Shown here in pieces: positions 31,856-40,662 of a DNA stretch of 64,000 nucleotides. The notes beneath the pieces are model-generated. The model had not been told where the DNA came from. It searched no databases and saw only the letters and a list, made by a program, of their open reading frames with translations. The stretch covers positions 1-64,000 of the forward strand of contig CAVZVZ010000001.1 of the NCBI GenBank assembly GCA_963778895.1, given 5' to 3'. Positions within the stretch are counted from its first letter, which is position 1, and every line of letters starts with the position of its first letter. The position numbers and the translations under genes were made by a program. This DNA comes from CAVZVZ01 sp963778895 (GTDB lineage: Bacteria; Actinomycetota; Acidimicrobiia; Acidimicrobiales; Acidimicrobilacustridaceae).

Positions 31856-32332
31856 TCATTTGCAGGAGAACTCCGGGGCGATCCTCGAATCAGCGAGTAT
31901 CGGCAGACCGGGCTCGAGGCCCGTCTGACCCCAGACCCGATAGCCGTAGACGCTGTGGGTGCGGTAGCGGTTGGTGCCCTTCCGGCAATCCATGCCGGGC
32001 GTCTCGCGCATGTTGCCTCGCGGCGTGTATTCGATGCGGTCTCTCGTCTGCCAGTTGCAGCCGAACACACCGCAGGCCTTGGTCTGGGCATACACGCCGG
32101 ACAGGTCGGGGTAGCAGTACGGCGCGGTGAGGTAGTCGAACCCGCCCGTCATCCAAACCCGCCGCCCTTCCAATCGGGGCGGCTCTCCGTACACGTACAC
32201 CCCCGCGAACATCGTGCACCCGACGGCGGCATTGGTCGCAGAGGCGTGCTGCACGTTCGGTGCGCCGACGCTCCACGCGATCCCGACGAGCGCAGCGAGC
32301 GCGACCCGCATTGCGGCGCGCTCGAATCGCAT
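31856..32332 (-). CDS. secreted Cys-rich hypothetical protein
   Basis: From ATG 32332 the protein has a signal peptide (RVALAALVGIAWSVGAPNV, cleavage near QHASA). A compact mature domain with five or six cysteines and many aromatic residues follows (APYCYPDLSGVYAQTKACGV, NRYRTHSVYGYRVWGQ). Disulfide-stabilised extracellular folding is likely. Starts at 32311 (ATG) or further upstream are possible. It forms a small cluster of exported proteins with its two minus-strand neighbours. Confidence 0.6.
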   Translation of the reverse strand: MRFERAAMRVALAALVGIAWSVGAPNVQHASATNAAVGCTMFAGVYVYGEPPRLEGRRVWMTGGFDYLTAPYCYPDLSGVYAQTKACGVFGCNWQTRDRIEYTPRGNMRETPGMDCRKGTNRYRTHSVYGYRVWGQTGLEPGLPILADSRIAPEFSCK

Positions 32333-32493
32333 TGGCCTGCCGACGCGGGAACGAGTGATGACCCGTTCGAGACGTGGTACCAACAAGACGGACTCCTCCC
32401 GCAGCTGACGTACGGGGGTGATTGCCTCGGATCCGAGTGCGGTTCCGCAGACTCTGGATCACGCGTCGACGCATCGTGGGCAAGACTGCCCGG

Positions 32494-34785
32494 ATGGATG
32501 CGAGCGAGTTCGAAGGCGTGATCGGGGACACGTGGCGGGAGTCGACCGCGTGGTGGCCGCCGCATCCCGAGCCACCTGACGGCGCGCCGAATGTGGTGCT
32601 GGTCGTGCTCGACGACGTCGGGTACGCGCAGCTCGGCTGTTACGGGTCGAACCTCGACACGCCGACGCTCGACGGGCTGGCCGACGGGGGAGTGCGCCTG
32701 GCCAACTTCCACACCACCGCGTTGTGCTCGCCGACGAGGGCGTGCCTGCTGACGGGGCGCAACCATCACTCCGTCGGCATGGGGCGGATCGCTGACCTCG
32801 CACTTGGGTTCCCGGGGCATCAAGGCACGATCGATCGCCGTCACGGCTTCCTGTCCGAGATGCTCGGCGGCGCCGGGTACGCCAGCTACGCGGTGGGCAA
32901 GTGGCACTTGACGCCCGAGGACGAAACCCACATGGCCGCATCGCGCAGCACCTGGCCGGTGGCCCGCGGGTTCCAGCGTTGGTACGGCTACCACGGCGGC
33001 GAGACGCACCAGTTCGTGCCCTCGCTCTACCAGGACAACCAGTCGGTGCCCCCGCCGCCCGACGACGACTACCACCTGAGCGTCGACCTGGCCGACCACG
33101 CCATCACCTATCTCTCCGACCTGCGCGCCGTCGAGCCCGACACGCCGTTCTTCCTCTACCTGGCGATGGGCGCATGCCACTCGCCGCATCACGCGCCGAA
33201 GGAGTGGATCGACCACTATGCGGGCCGGTTCGACGAGGGTTGGGACGCGTGGCGGCAGCGAACCTTCGCCCGCCAACAGGAGCTCGGCCTGCTGCCCCCT
33301 GGCACCGAGCTCTCGCCCCGACCGCACTGGGTGCCGGCGTGGGACGACTTGTCGGCCGAGGAGCAGAAGGTGGCCGCCCGGTTCATGGAGTGTTTCGCCG
33401 GCTTCCTGTCGCATGCCGACGCACAGGTCGGTCGGGTGCTCGAGTTCATCGAGTCGCTCGGCGAACGCGAGGACACGCTCGTGGTGGTGGTGTCCGACAA
33501 CGGCGCGTCGGCCGAAGGCGGTGCGCTCGGTTCGATCAACGATGTGCGCATCTGGAACGGCATCCCCGCCGGTCGGCGCGAGCTGCAGGCCCGCATCGAC
33601 GAGATCGGCGGACCGACCGCGCACAACAACTATCCGTGGGGCTGGACCATGGCCGGCAACACGCCCTTCCGTCGGTGGAAGCGCGAGGTGCACGAAGGTG
33701 GCGTCGCCGATCCGTGCATCCTGCACTGGCCGAAGGGCCTCGCGGCCCGGGGCGACATCCGCCGTCAGTACGCGCACGCCATCGATATCGCGCCCACGAT
33801 CCTCGATCTGGTCGGCATCGAACCGCCCGCCACGATCGAAGGCATCGATCAGACACCTATCGAAGGTGTGAGCTTCGCCGGCGCACTACGCGACGCGGCC
33901 GCACCCGCGGCACGCGACACGCAGTACTTCGAGATGCTCGGCAGTCGGGCGATCTATCACGACGGTTGGAAGGCGGTGACGTTCAAACCGCTCGGGCAGA
34001 TGTACGACGACGGCCTCGACCCCGAAGCGCCCTTCGACGAGGATCGATGGGAGCTCTACCACGTGGCCGAGGACTTCTCGGAATGTCACGATCTGGCCGA
34101 CACCCATCCCGCCAAGCTGGCCGAGATGGTCGAGCGGTGGTGGCGCGAGGCGCGCGCCCATCAGGTGCTACCACTCGACAACCGTCCGCTCGCCGCGCTC
34201 GAGAACCCGCGGCCGACGCGAGCGCGCGACCGGACGCGCTATCGGTACTTCCCCGACTGCGCGCCGGTGCCCGAGTCGGTCGCGGTCAACCTGCGCAACC
34301 GTTCACACGTGATCACGGTCGAGGTCGATGTGCCGCGCGACGAGGCGTTCCGAGGGCGTGCTGCTGGCGCAAGGGTCGGTGCTCGGGCGGCTGGACGTTC
34401 TTCGCCCTCGACGGAACGCTGCGGTACGAGCACAACGTCGCCGGCAAGGTGCGCCATCAGGTCACGTCCCACGTCGAGGTGCCCGCCGGCCGGCGTCGCG
34501 TCGGCTTCGAGTTCACGCGGACCGCTGACTTCGCCGGCACGGGCCGGCTTGTACGTCGACGACGAGATGGTGGGGGAGGCCGAGCTTCCATTCGTCACGC
34601 CCGCTCGGCTGTCGATCACCGGCGCGGGGTTGACGTGTGCCTACGAGGTCGGCCCGGCGATCTCCTTCGACTACGTCGCGCCGTTCCAGTGCACGGGCGA
34701 GATCGTCGAGGCGATCGTCGACGTGAGCGGTCAGCCCTACCAGGACCTCAAAGCTGAGCTGGCCGCCCTGATGGCAGCGCAATGA
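32494..34785 (+). CDS. arylsulfatase (type I sulfatase; frameshifted near the C-terminus)
   Basis: This enzyme of about 760 residues hydrolyses sulfate esters. The N-terminal domain has the metal-binding VVLDDVGYAQLGCYGSN and the signature LCSPTRACLLTGR, whose cysteine is converted to formylglycine. Further motifs are GKWHLTPEDETH, the metal ligands in VVVSDNGAS, and GNTPFRRWKREVHEGG. The catalytic part lies in one intact frame. Three one-base moves near 34345, 34395 and 34545 restore the C-terminal beta domain (WTFFALDGTLRYEHNVAGKV, RVGFEFTRT, GLYVDDEMVGEAELPF). No signal peptide is visible, as in many cytoplasmic bacterial arylsulfatases. No sulfatase-maturase gene is nearby. Confidence 0.93.
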   Translation: MDASEFEGVIGDTWRESTAWWPPHPEPPDGAPNVVLVVLDDVGYAQLGCYGSNLDTPTLDGLADGGVRLANFHTTALCSPTRACLLTGRNHHSVGMGRIADLALGFPGHQGTIDRRHGFLSEMLGGAGYASYAVGKWHLTPEDETHMAASRSTWPVARGFQRWYGYHGGETHQFVPSLYQDNQSVPPPPDDDYHLSVDLADHAITYLSDLRAVEPDTPFFLYLAMGACHSPHHAPKEWIDHYAGRFDEGWDAWRQRTFARQQELGLLPPGTELSPRPHWVPAWDDLSAEEQKVAARFMECFAGFLSHADAQVGRVLEFIESLGEREDTLVVVVSDNGASAEGGALGSINDVRIWNGIPAGRRELQARIDEIGGPTAHNNYPWGWTMAGNTPFRRWKREVHEGGVADPCILHWPKGLAARGDIRRQYAHAIDIAPTILDLVGIEPPATIEGIDQTPIEGVSFAGALRDAAAPAARDTQYFEMLGSRAIYHDGWKAVTFKPLGQMYDDGLDPEAPFDEDRWELYHVAEDFSECHDLADTHPAKLAEMVERWWREARAHQVLPLDNRPLAALENPRPTRARDRTRYRYFPDCAPVPESVAVNLRNRSHVITVEVDVPRDEAFRGRAAGARVGARAAGRSSPSTERCGTSTTSPARCAIRSRPTSRCPPAGVASASSSRGPLTSPARAGLYVDDEMVGEAELPFVTPARLSITGAGLTCAYEVGPAISFDYVAPFQCTGEIVEAIVDVSGQPYQDLKAELAALMAAQ

Positions 34786-34791
34786 GGGTGA

Positions 34792-34820
34792 TTGACGCAG
34801 GCCCTTAGCAGGCTTAGGTT
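34792..34820 (+). promoter_or_regulatory. sigma-70-type promoter of the Calx-beta gene
   Basis: TTGACG (34792-34797) and TAGGTT (34815-34820) are separated by 17 bases, just downstream of the sulfatase stop. Transcription would begin near 34827, leaving a leader of about 45 bases before the GTG at 34872. This indicates that the Calx-beta gene has its own promoter and is not only read through from the sulfatase gene. Confidence 0.55.
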
Positions 34821-34871
34821 CGCGTCAAGTGCGGGCCGCCGGGTGGGCGGCGAACGAAGGGGTGGATTCGG

Positions 34872-36442
34872 GTGGATACCAAGACCATTTCGCGACGCAA
34901 CGCGTCGCGAGGACTGCGGTGCGTCCTGTTTCTCGGGGTGATCGGGCTCGTGAGCTCGTTGTTGTCGGTTGGCCATGCCACCGCAGCTATGTGCGCTCCT
35001 CATTTCGGCGGATCGTGGTTCGGCACCTATTCGACGACGGACTTCTCGAGCGGCGGAGCGGTACGCGGGCCGGTGACGTTCAGCGGGAACACGATGACGG
35101 GCACGGTCTACATCGGTCCGAACGACACCGTCGGCACACCGGTCTCGGCCACGGTCAACTGCAACGACGTCACCCTTGGCATCGCCGGAGGTATCACGTT
35201 CCAAGGCACGTTCACCCCCGACGGCAAGCACATGAACGGCACGTGGCAGTACTTCGGCACCAGCGGGATCTTCTCCACCGCGCTGGCGACGGACGCCATA
35301 TCGGGCGAGGGCACGACGTTGACGACCGATACGGGTTCGACTGGTGCCACCGCCGACGCTCCCATGCAGGCCACGATCACCTCGCCGACCCCGGGTGACC
35401 TCATCATCGAGCACACGACGGTGACCAGCGCGACCATCGCCGGCTACCAACTGCTCGATCAGATCATCCACATCGAGGCCCCGCCGGCCACACCGCTGGC
35501 CCCGCTCTCGTTCGGGTTCGAGTTGGATGCGTCGCTGCTCCAGGGCGCGGCGGCCGCCGATATCGGGGTCATGCGCAACAACGTGCTCGTCCCCGATTGC
35601 ACCGGTGCGCCCGGCGTGGCCGTGCCCGACCCGTGCGTCGCCAGTCGGGTCGACGTCGGCAACGGCAACGTCGCCGTCACGGTGCTGACCTCGACCGCGA
35701 GCGTGTGGTCGTTCGGCATTGCCCCGACCGCCATCGACGGCCCGGCGTTCTTTGCCGGCTCGGCGTCGATCAACGAAGGCTCGGGCGGCAAGGCCCGCTC
35801 GCTCCAGATTCCCGTGACGCTCAACACGCCACAAGGGTCGCCCGTATCGGTTCGCTACACGGTGAACAGCGGCACGGCCATGGCCGGAAGCGACTTCACA
35901 CCTAGGAAGTCGGGCACGCTCACCTTCAAACCCGTCGTGAAGACCGGACTCACCCCGACGACCAAGTACATCACCGTGAAGGTGACGCCCGATCAAACGC
36001 CGAGCCGACGGAGACCCTTCTCGTCACGCTGTCGGCACCGTCGGCGGGCATGAACATCGGCTTCGCGACCGGCATCGGCACGATCATCGACGACGACGCC
36101 GTTCCCGATGCGCAGCTGAGCGTGGGTGACGTCCGAATCTTCGAGGGCGACACGGGTATCGGCGTCGTGAAAGTGCCCGTGACGCGCTCGCTCGACAGTG
36201 GTGCGGCGAGCGTCAACTACACGCTCGTCAACGTGAACGCGACCGCCGGGTCGGACTACACGGCCAAGGCCACCGGCAAGGTGTCGTTCGCTGATGGGCA
36301 GTCGGTGAAGATGGTGACGATCAAGGTCACCTCGGACTTCGTGGTCGAACCCGACGAGGTCGTGCAGATCGTGCTGTCCGCGCCCAACGGCGCCATTCTC
36401 GGTCGTACGACCGGCCAGGTGACGATCGTCAACGACGACTGA
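34872..36442 (+). CDS. secreted protein with Calx-beta domains (one frameshift)
   Basis: The GTG at 34872 starts a basic N-terminus and signal peptide (CVLFLGVIGLVSSLLSVGHA, cleavage near ATA). The first 280 mature residues form an unassigned beta-rich domain (MCAPHFGGSWFGTYSTTDFS). Two Calx-beta domains follow. The first has SASINEGSGGKARSLQIPVT, VRYTVNSGTAMAGSDF and KYITVKVTPDQTP. The second has VGDVRIFEGDTGIGVVKVPV, VNYTLVNVNATAGSDYTAKA and TGQVTIVNDD. Calx-beta folds bind calcium and occur in adhesins and extracellular matrix-like proteins. The frame shifts near 36000 by a missing C. The gene overlaps the convergent dehalogenase gene by 14 bases. Confidence 0.82.
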
Positions 36443-37508
36443 TGAACGCGTTCACGCGACGCGCCAGGTCGACACCTTCGTCCTCCTGGATGAAGTGGTT
36501 CGCGTCCGGATAGGCGTGATGGGCTTGACCGGCTGCGCCGGGTACGGTGTCGCGCAACTCGGCCTGGACGTCGTCGGTACCAAGGGTCTGGTCCCGCCGT
36601 CCGAACAGCGTGAGCAGCGGCTTGTCCCACGCGTCGAAGACCCGGCGCGCCTCCTCGTTGGTCGGTTCCACACCGATCGTGTTGATGAGTGATGGAAAGA
36701 CGCGTGGGCCCGCCATGTAGACGCGTTCGGGGAACGGCGCGTCGTACGCGGCCAGCTCCTTCGGCGTGTGCTCTCGACTGGTGAGCGCATCGATCACCTC
36801 GCTGGCGCGGAACTGCGTGCCAACCAGCGCGAACAGCGCCCACTGTGCGAATTGGTCGCTGATCCCGGGGAAGTGCGGTACCTCACGTGTGACGGCGTTC
36901 GGGTCCCCGATGGGGAGGGTCAAGGTGCTGTCGGGGAGCGGTGGGTTCGGGAGCATGACCGGTTGGATCCCCGCGGGTACGACCGGAAGGCGGCCGTTCG
37001 CCACGACGACCCGCGCGAACCGGTCGGGATCATCACCCACGACCCGCAGGCCGATGAGGCTGCCCCAGTCCTGCACGAAGACCGTGATGTCCGTCAGCCC
37101 GAGCTCGTCCAGGAACCCGCGGACCCAGGCGACGTGCTGCAGATAGCTGTAGTCGGCGAATTGCACGGGCTTGTCGGAGCGACCCATGCCGATGAGATCG
37201 GGCGCGATCACCCGATGGCCGGCGTCGGCGAGCACCGGGATCATGTGCCGGTATAGGTAGCTCCAACTCGGTTCACCGTGCAGGAGCAGCACCACGTCGC
37301 CATCGGTGGGCCCGGCCTCGACGTACGCCATGCGCAGGCCGTCGACCGTCGCGTAGTCGGGTTCGTAGGCGAAGTCGGGCAGGCCCTGGAACCGGTCTTC
37401 GGGCGTGCGGACGAACGGCACACCGGATTCGGTCCAACGCAGCTCTGCCGATCCGAGCGGTGTGCCGGGCGGCAGTTCCGGCTCGGGATGGCCCTCCCGA
37501 GAGCTCAC
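36429..37508 (-). CDS. haloalkane dehalogenase-like alpha/beta hydrolase
   Basis: This enzyme of about 359 residues starts with GTG at 37508. It has the haloalkane dehalogenase layout: HGEPSWSYLYRHMIP (oxyanion Glu plus halide-binding Trp), APDLIGMGRSDKP, the nucleophile elbow VFVQDWGSLIGLRV with Asp in place of Ser, and the general base in YPDANHFIQEDEG. These enzymes replace halide by hydroxyl on alkyl chains (EC 3.8.1.5). The extra 50 residues at the N-terminus (RWTESGVPFVRTPEDRFQGL, DYATVDGLRMAYVEAG) also match the family. Its start lies two bases after the permease stop, so it is the third gene of an ABC exporter operon. The natural substrate is unknown. Confidence 0.9.
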   Translation of the reverse strand: MSSREGHPEPELPPGTPLGSAELRWTESGVPFVRTPEDRFQGLPDFAYEPDYATVDGLRMAYVEAGPTDGDVVLLLHGEPSWSYLYRHMIPVLADAGHRVIAPDLIGMGRSDKPVQFADYSYLQHVAWVRGFLDELGLTDITVFVQDWGSLIGLRVVGDDPDRFARVVVANGRLPVVPAGIQPVMLPNPPLPDSTLTLPIGDPNAVTREVPHFPGISDQFAQWALFALVGTQFRASEVIDALTSREHTPKELAAYDAPFPERVYMAGPRVFPSLINTIGVEPTNEEARRVFDAWDKPLLTLFGRRDQTLGTDDVQAELRDTVPGAAGQAHHAYPDANHFIQEDEGVDLARRVNAFISRR

Positions 37509-37510
37509 GA

Positions 37511-38350
37511 CTAGGACCGGATGTCTTTCCGGCGGAACCACACGAGGGCGGCGCCGCCGAACACCACGAGGTAGATCACCTGGACGACGATGCCCACCAG
37601 CATGTCCTGGCTGAAGGAGTTGGCGGTGAACATCGTCTGCCACGCGTCCAGATAGTGCGTCGGTAATCCGTACCGTAGGACTCCGAACTGCGTGATGCTG
37701 TCGAGGATCTCGGACACGATGTAGATCCCGACGGTCGCGCCGATCGCACCGGCGGGGGAATCCGTGACCGTCGACAGGAACGTTCCCAGTGCCAGCAGCG
37801 CGGTGAAGCCGAACGCCACGTAGATCGTCGCGATCCCTACCCGCGCCAGCAACGCACCGGTGTCGAGCTGGAAGCCCGCACCGCTGATATCGCCCAACGG
37901 ACCGATGCCCGGCACGGTCACGGGATGCGCGCCGAACAGCGCGATCCCGCACAGCAACGCGACCGCGGCCACGAGGATGATGCACGCCCAGATGAGTACG
38001 CCGGCCACGAACCCTTTGGCCATCAGCAGGCGCACCCGTGACACCGGTCGCATGAGCAGATAGCGGAGGCTTCCCCACGACGCATCGCCGGCCACCGAGT
38101 CGGCCGCGAATACGCCGGCGATGACGATCAGCAAGAAGCGGCTCATCACGTTGAGAACTGCGGCCGGCACGATCAGCCCGCTCTGTTGCGCGAGCAGGAA
38201 AAGGCCCTCGCCGTTGTCGCCCCGACCCCGACGCCCGCTGTGCACCGCGAGGGTGATCACCGTCGGCAGCCCGATGAGCAGACCGGCGATGATCAGGGTG
38301 CGGAGGCGCCACGTCGCCTTGGTGAACTCGGTGCGTACGAGAGCGATCAT
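37511..38350 (-). CDS. ABC-2 type transporter permease
   Basis: This 279-residue membrane protein starts MIALVRTEFTKATWRLRTLI. It has six hydrophobic segments, including FLLIVIAGVFAADSVAGDAS with the nearby RYLLMRPVSRVRLLMAKGF motif, and VGIVVQVIYLVVFGGAALVW near the end. The ATG at 38350 overlaps the ATPase stop as ATGA. It forms the membrane part of an exporter whose cargo is unknown. The dehalogenase gene follows after two bases. Confidence 0.88.
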   Translation of the reverse strand: MIALVRTEFTKATWRLRTLIIAGLLIGLPTVITLAVHSGRRGRGDNGEGLFLLAQQSGLIVPAAVLNVMSRFLLIVIAGVFAADSVAGDASWGSLRYLLMRPVSRVRLLMAKGFVAGVLIWACIILVAAVALLCGIALFGAHPVTVPGIGPLGDISGAGFQLDTGALLARVGIATIYVAFGFTALLALGTFLSTVTDSPAGAIGATVGIYIVSEILDSITQFGVLRYGLPTHYLDAWQTMFTANSFSQDMLVGIVVQVIYLVVFGGAALVWFRRKDIRS

Positions 38351-39288
38351 CCGACTGCCTCCCCGGCCTGGTCGTCGGCGGCGCCGAGCAGATCGAGAAA
38401 GGCATCCTCGAGTCGTTGGGTGGGCATGATCGTTTCGAGCCGTAGACCGGCGGCCACCAACGCGGCGGCCACATCCGAGCGTCGGGCACCGTTGACGTCG
38501 AGCACCAAGCCCGCGCCCTGCACGCTCACCGTCGAGACGTTCGGCATCTGCGCGATCACCGCTCGGGCCCGTTGCAGGTCGTCGACCTCGACGTAGACCG
38601 ACCCGGCGGTCCCGATCAGATCGTCGACCCGACCACTCGACACCAGCCGGCCCTTGTTCATCACCACGACGTGGCTGCACACCTGTTCGACTTCACTCAG
38701 GTGGTGACTCGAGAGCAGCACGGTCGCGCCGCGCTCGGTGAGCCGGGCCAGCAACGCGCGAATCTCACGAATCTCGCCGGGGTCCAAGCCGTTGGTCGGC
38801 TCATCGAGCACGAGCAGCTCCGGTCGGCCGAGCAACAGCCGGGCCAGGCCGAGCCGCTGCTTCATACCTTGCGAGTAGGTGCGGACCTTCCGGTCGATTG
38901 CATCGCCCAGGCCCGCCACCGCCAGCCCACCGTCCAGGTCGGCATCGGCCAGCCGCTCACCGCCCGCTTCCCACCACAGTCGGAGGTTGGCCCGGCCCGA
39001 GAGATGCGGGATGAAGGCGGCTTCCTCGATCAGGGCGCCTACCCGACGCAGCACCGGATTGCTCGGTGTGATGCGGGTGTCGAAGAGCCGAACTTCGCCT
39101 CGTGATGCACGTTCGAGCCCCATCAGCACCCGCAACGTCGTCGTCTTGCCCGCACCGTTCGGCCCGAGAAGTCCGCACACCTGGCCGGGCTCGACCGTCA
39201 GGGCGAAGTCCTCCACCGCCGTGACCTCACCGAACTGCTTCCAGAGGCCTTTGATCGACACCACTGGCACACCGGGCACGAGCGCCAT
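38347..39288 (-). CDS. ABC transporter ATPase
   Basis: This 313-residue ATPase carries Walker A GLLGPNGAGKTTTLRVLMG, the signature stretch YSQGMKQRLGLARLLLGRP, Walker B ELLVLDEPTNGLDP and the switch histidine in LLSSHHLSEVEQVC. It has the C-terminal extension typical of ABC-2 exporters (RRSDVAAALVAAGLRLETIM). I choose ATG 39288 (MALVPGVPVVSIKGLWKQFG) behind GGGCAAGG. It is the first gene of the ATPase-permease-dehalogenase operon. Confidence 0.9.
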   Translation of the reverse strand: MALVPGVPVVSIKGLWKQFGEVTAVEDFALTVEPGQVCGLLGPNGAGKTTTLRVLMGLERASRGEVRLFDTRITPSNPVLRRVGALIEEAAFIPHLSGRANLRLWWEAGGERLADADLDGGLAVAGLGDAIDRKVRTYSQGMKQRLGLARLLLGRPELLVLDEPTNGLDPGEIREIRALLARLTERGATVLLSSHHLSEVEQVCSHVVVMNKGRLVSSGRVDDLIGTAGSVYVEVDDLQRARAVIAQMPNVSTVSVQGAGLVLDVNGARRSDVAAALVAAGLRLETIMPTQRLEDAFLDLLGAADDQAGEAVG

Positions 39289-39417
39289 CCTTGCCCGGTT
39301 CGGGCTCGTGCGGGTCGCGGGTCGTCGGATCGGCGAGCGGGCACCCGACAGGCCCTTGTCGATTGCCGGCCAGGGGAGGACGATCGGCGGTACGACACCG
39401 ATCCAGGAGGTACGGCA

Positions 39418-40011
39418 ATGTTCGTACAAGTCATCGAAGGGCAGGCCGCCGATCGCGATGGGCTGCGCCGCCAGAGCGACCGCTGGATGAGCGAGCTGCG
39501 GCCCGGCGCGAAGGGGTTCCTCGGCGCGACCGAGGGGATCACGGACGACGGCCACAGCATCACCATCGCTCGGTTCGCGTCGGCCGAGGACGCCCGGGCC
39601 AACAGCGACCGCCCGGAACAGGGCCAGTGGTGGGCCGAGACCGAGAAGTGCTACGAGGGCGACGTCACCTTCCACGATTCGGAAGACATCGACATCATGT
39701 TGGCGGGCGGCAAGAACGACGCCGGCTTCGTGCAGATCATGAAGGGCAAAGCCGACCCGAGTCGCATGCGAGCCATGGACGAGAAGTTCGCGGAGGTTGC
39801 CGCCAAATACCGTCCCGACCTACTCGGTGGACTTCGTGTCTGGGTCGGACCCGACACCTACATCGAGGCGGCCTATTTCACGAGCGAGGCCGACGCGCGC
39901 TCGAACGAGGACAAGGAACCGCCGGCGAAGCTCATGGCCGACTTCAGTGAGTTCCAAGAGATGATGGCCGGCGTCGAGTTCCTCGATCTGAAGGATCCGC
40001 GCATGTTCTGA
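39418..40011 (+). CDS. duplicated ABM-like (dimeric alpha-beta barrel) protein
   Basis: The ATG at 39418 follows AGGAGGT. The 197 residues consist of two similar halves. FVQVIEGQAADRDGLRRQ in the first matches FVQIMKGKADPSRMRAMDEK in the second, and ARFASAEDARANSDRPEQ matches AYFTSEADARSNEDKEPP. This is the pattern of an antibiotic-biosynthesis-monooxygenase-like barrel formed within one chain. Such folds degrade or oxidise small molecules or act as heme-binding or stress proteins; no cofactor residue is obvious. It is divergent from the exporter operon. Confidence 0.75.
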   Translation: MFVQVIEGQAADRDGLRRQSDRWMSELRPGAKGFLGATEGITDDGHSITIARFASAEDARANSDRPEQGQWWAETEKCYEGDVTFHDSEDIDIMLAGGKNDAGFVQIMKGKADPSRMRAMDEKFAEVAAKYRPDLLGGLRVWVGPDTYIEAAYFTSEADARSNEDKEPPAKLMADFSEFQEMMAGVEFLDLKDPRMF

Positions 40012-40026
40012 CGGTCAGTCGACCGT
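40011..40026 (+). terminator. possible stem-loop just after the ABM-like gene
   Basis: ACGGTC and GACCGT form a perfect 6-bp stem with loop AGTC, starting on the last base of the stop codon. No T-run follows, so it would be a weak intrinsic terminator at best. It may instead stabilise the 3' end of the transcript. Confidence 0.3.
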
Positions 40027-40217
40027 GTGGGCCCCCCACAGTTGCGCGGCTCGCGGACGCAGTATCGGGATGCGCTTCTTCCGTCGCGTCTCGTTGTGTC
40101 AAGCAGGGAACACAACGACGACCAGCGACCTGGGCCTTCGCGATGGCGCTCAACCGCCGACCATCGGGCGCCGAAGGGAACACGTCCGAACGACGGCTCT
40201 CCAGCTGGAGGAGTGCG

Positions 40218-40637
40218 ATGTCCGACAACGAACCGAACCAATCCGACGGCCTGCCGAGCGCCGACTGGTATCAGCCCGAACCGCAACCGCCCGCCGCACC
40301 GATGCCGCCGCCCTACGGCAATCAGTACGGCAACCAGTACAGCGCGTACCCGGGCCAATCGTGGAGTCGTGCCCCGCTCGTCAACAAGCCCAAGTCGAAC
40401 CTCGCCTACGCCATCCTCGTGACGTTGTTCTGCTGCCTGCCGTTCGGCATCGTGGCGATCGTGTACGCCGCGCAGGTCGACTCCAAGTGGAACGGCGGTG
40501 ACTGGCACGGCGCCGAGCGCGCGTCACGAAGTGCGAAGAACTGGGCGCTCGTCGGAGTGGTGAGCGGCCTCATCTTCTCGTTCATCTACGTGCTCATCGT
40601 GGCGTCGTCGACCAAGGGCACGGTCCGCCGCTACTGA
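40218..40637 (+). CDS. CD225/dispanin-family two-helix membrane protein
   Basis: This 139-residue protein starts with ATG at 40218, behind GGAGGAG. The N-terminal 60 residues are rich in Pro, Gln, Tyr and Asn (PPPYGNQYGNQYSAYPGQSW). A CD225-like core follows: SNLAYAILVTLFCCLPFGIV, the conserved VYAAQVDSKWNGGDWHGAER loop with basic and acidic residues, and a second helix (WALVGVVSGLIFSFIYVLIV). Eukaryotic relatives (IFITM) alter membrane fusion. Bacterial members are common in actinobacteria and lack an assigned function. Confidence 0.83.
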   Translation: MSDNEPNQSDGLPSADWYQPEPQPPAAPMPPPYGNQYGNQYSAYPGQSWSRAPLVNKPKSNLAYAILVTLFCCLPFGIVAIVYAAQVDSKWNGGDWHGAERASRSAKNWALVGVVSGLIFSFIYVLIVASSTKGTVRRY

Positions 40638-40662
40638 GCCGGAGTCGTGCCCGGCTCCGCTC

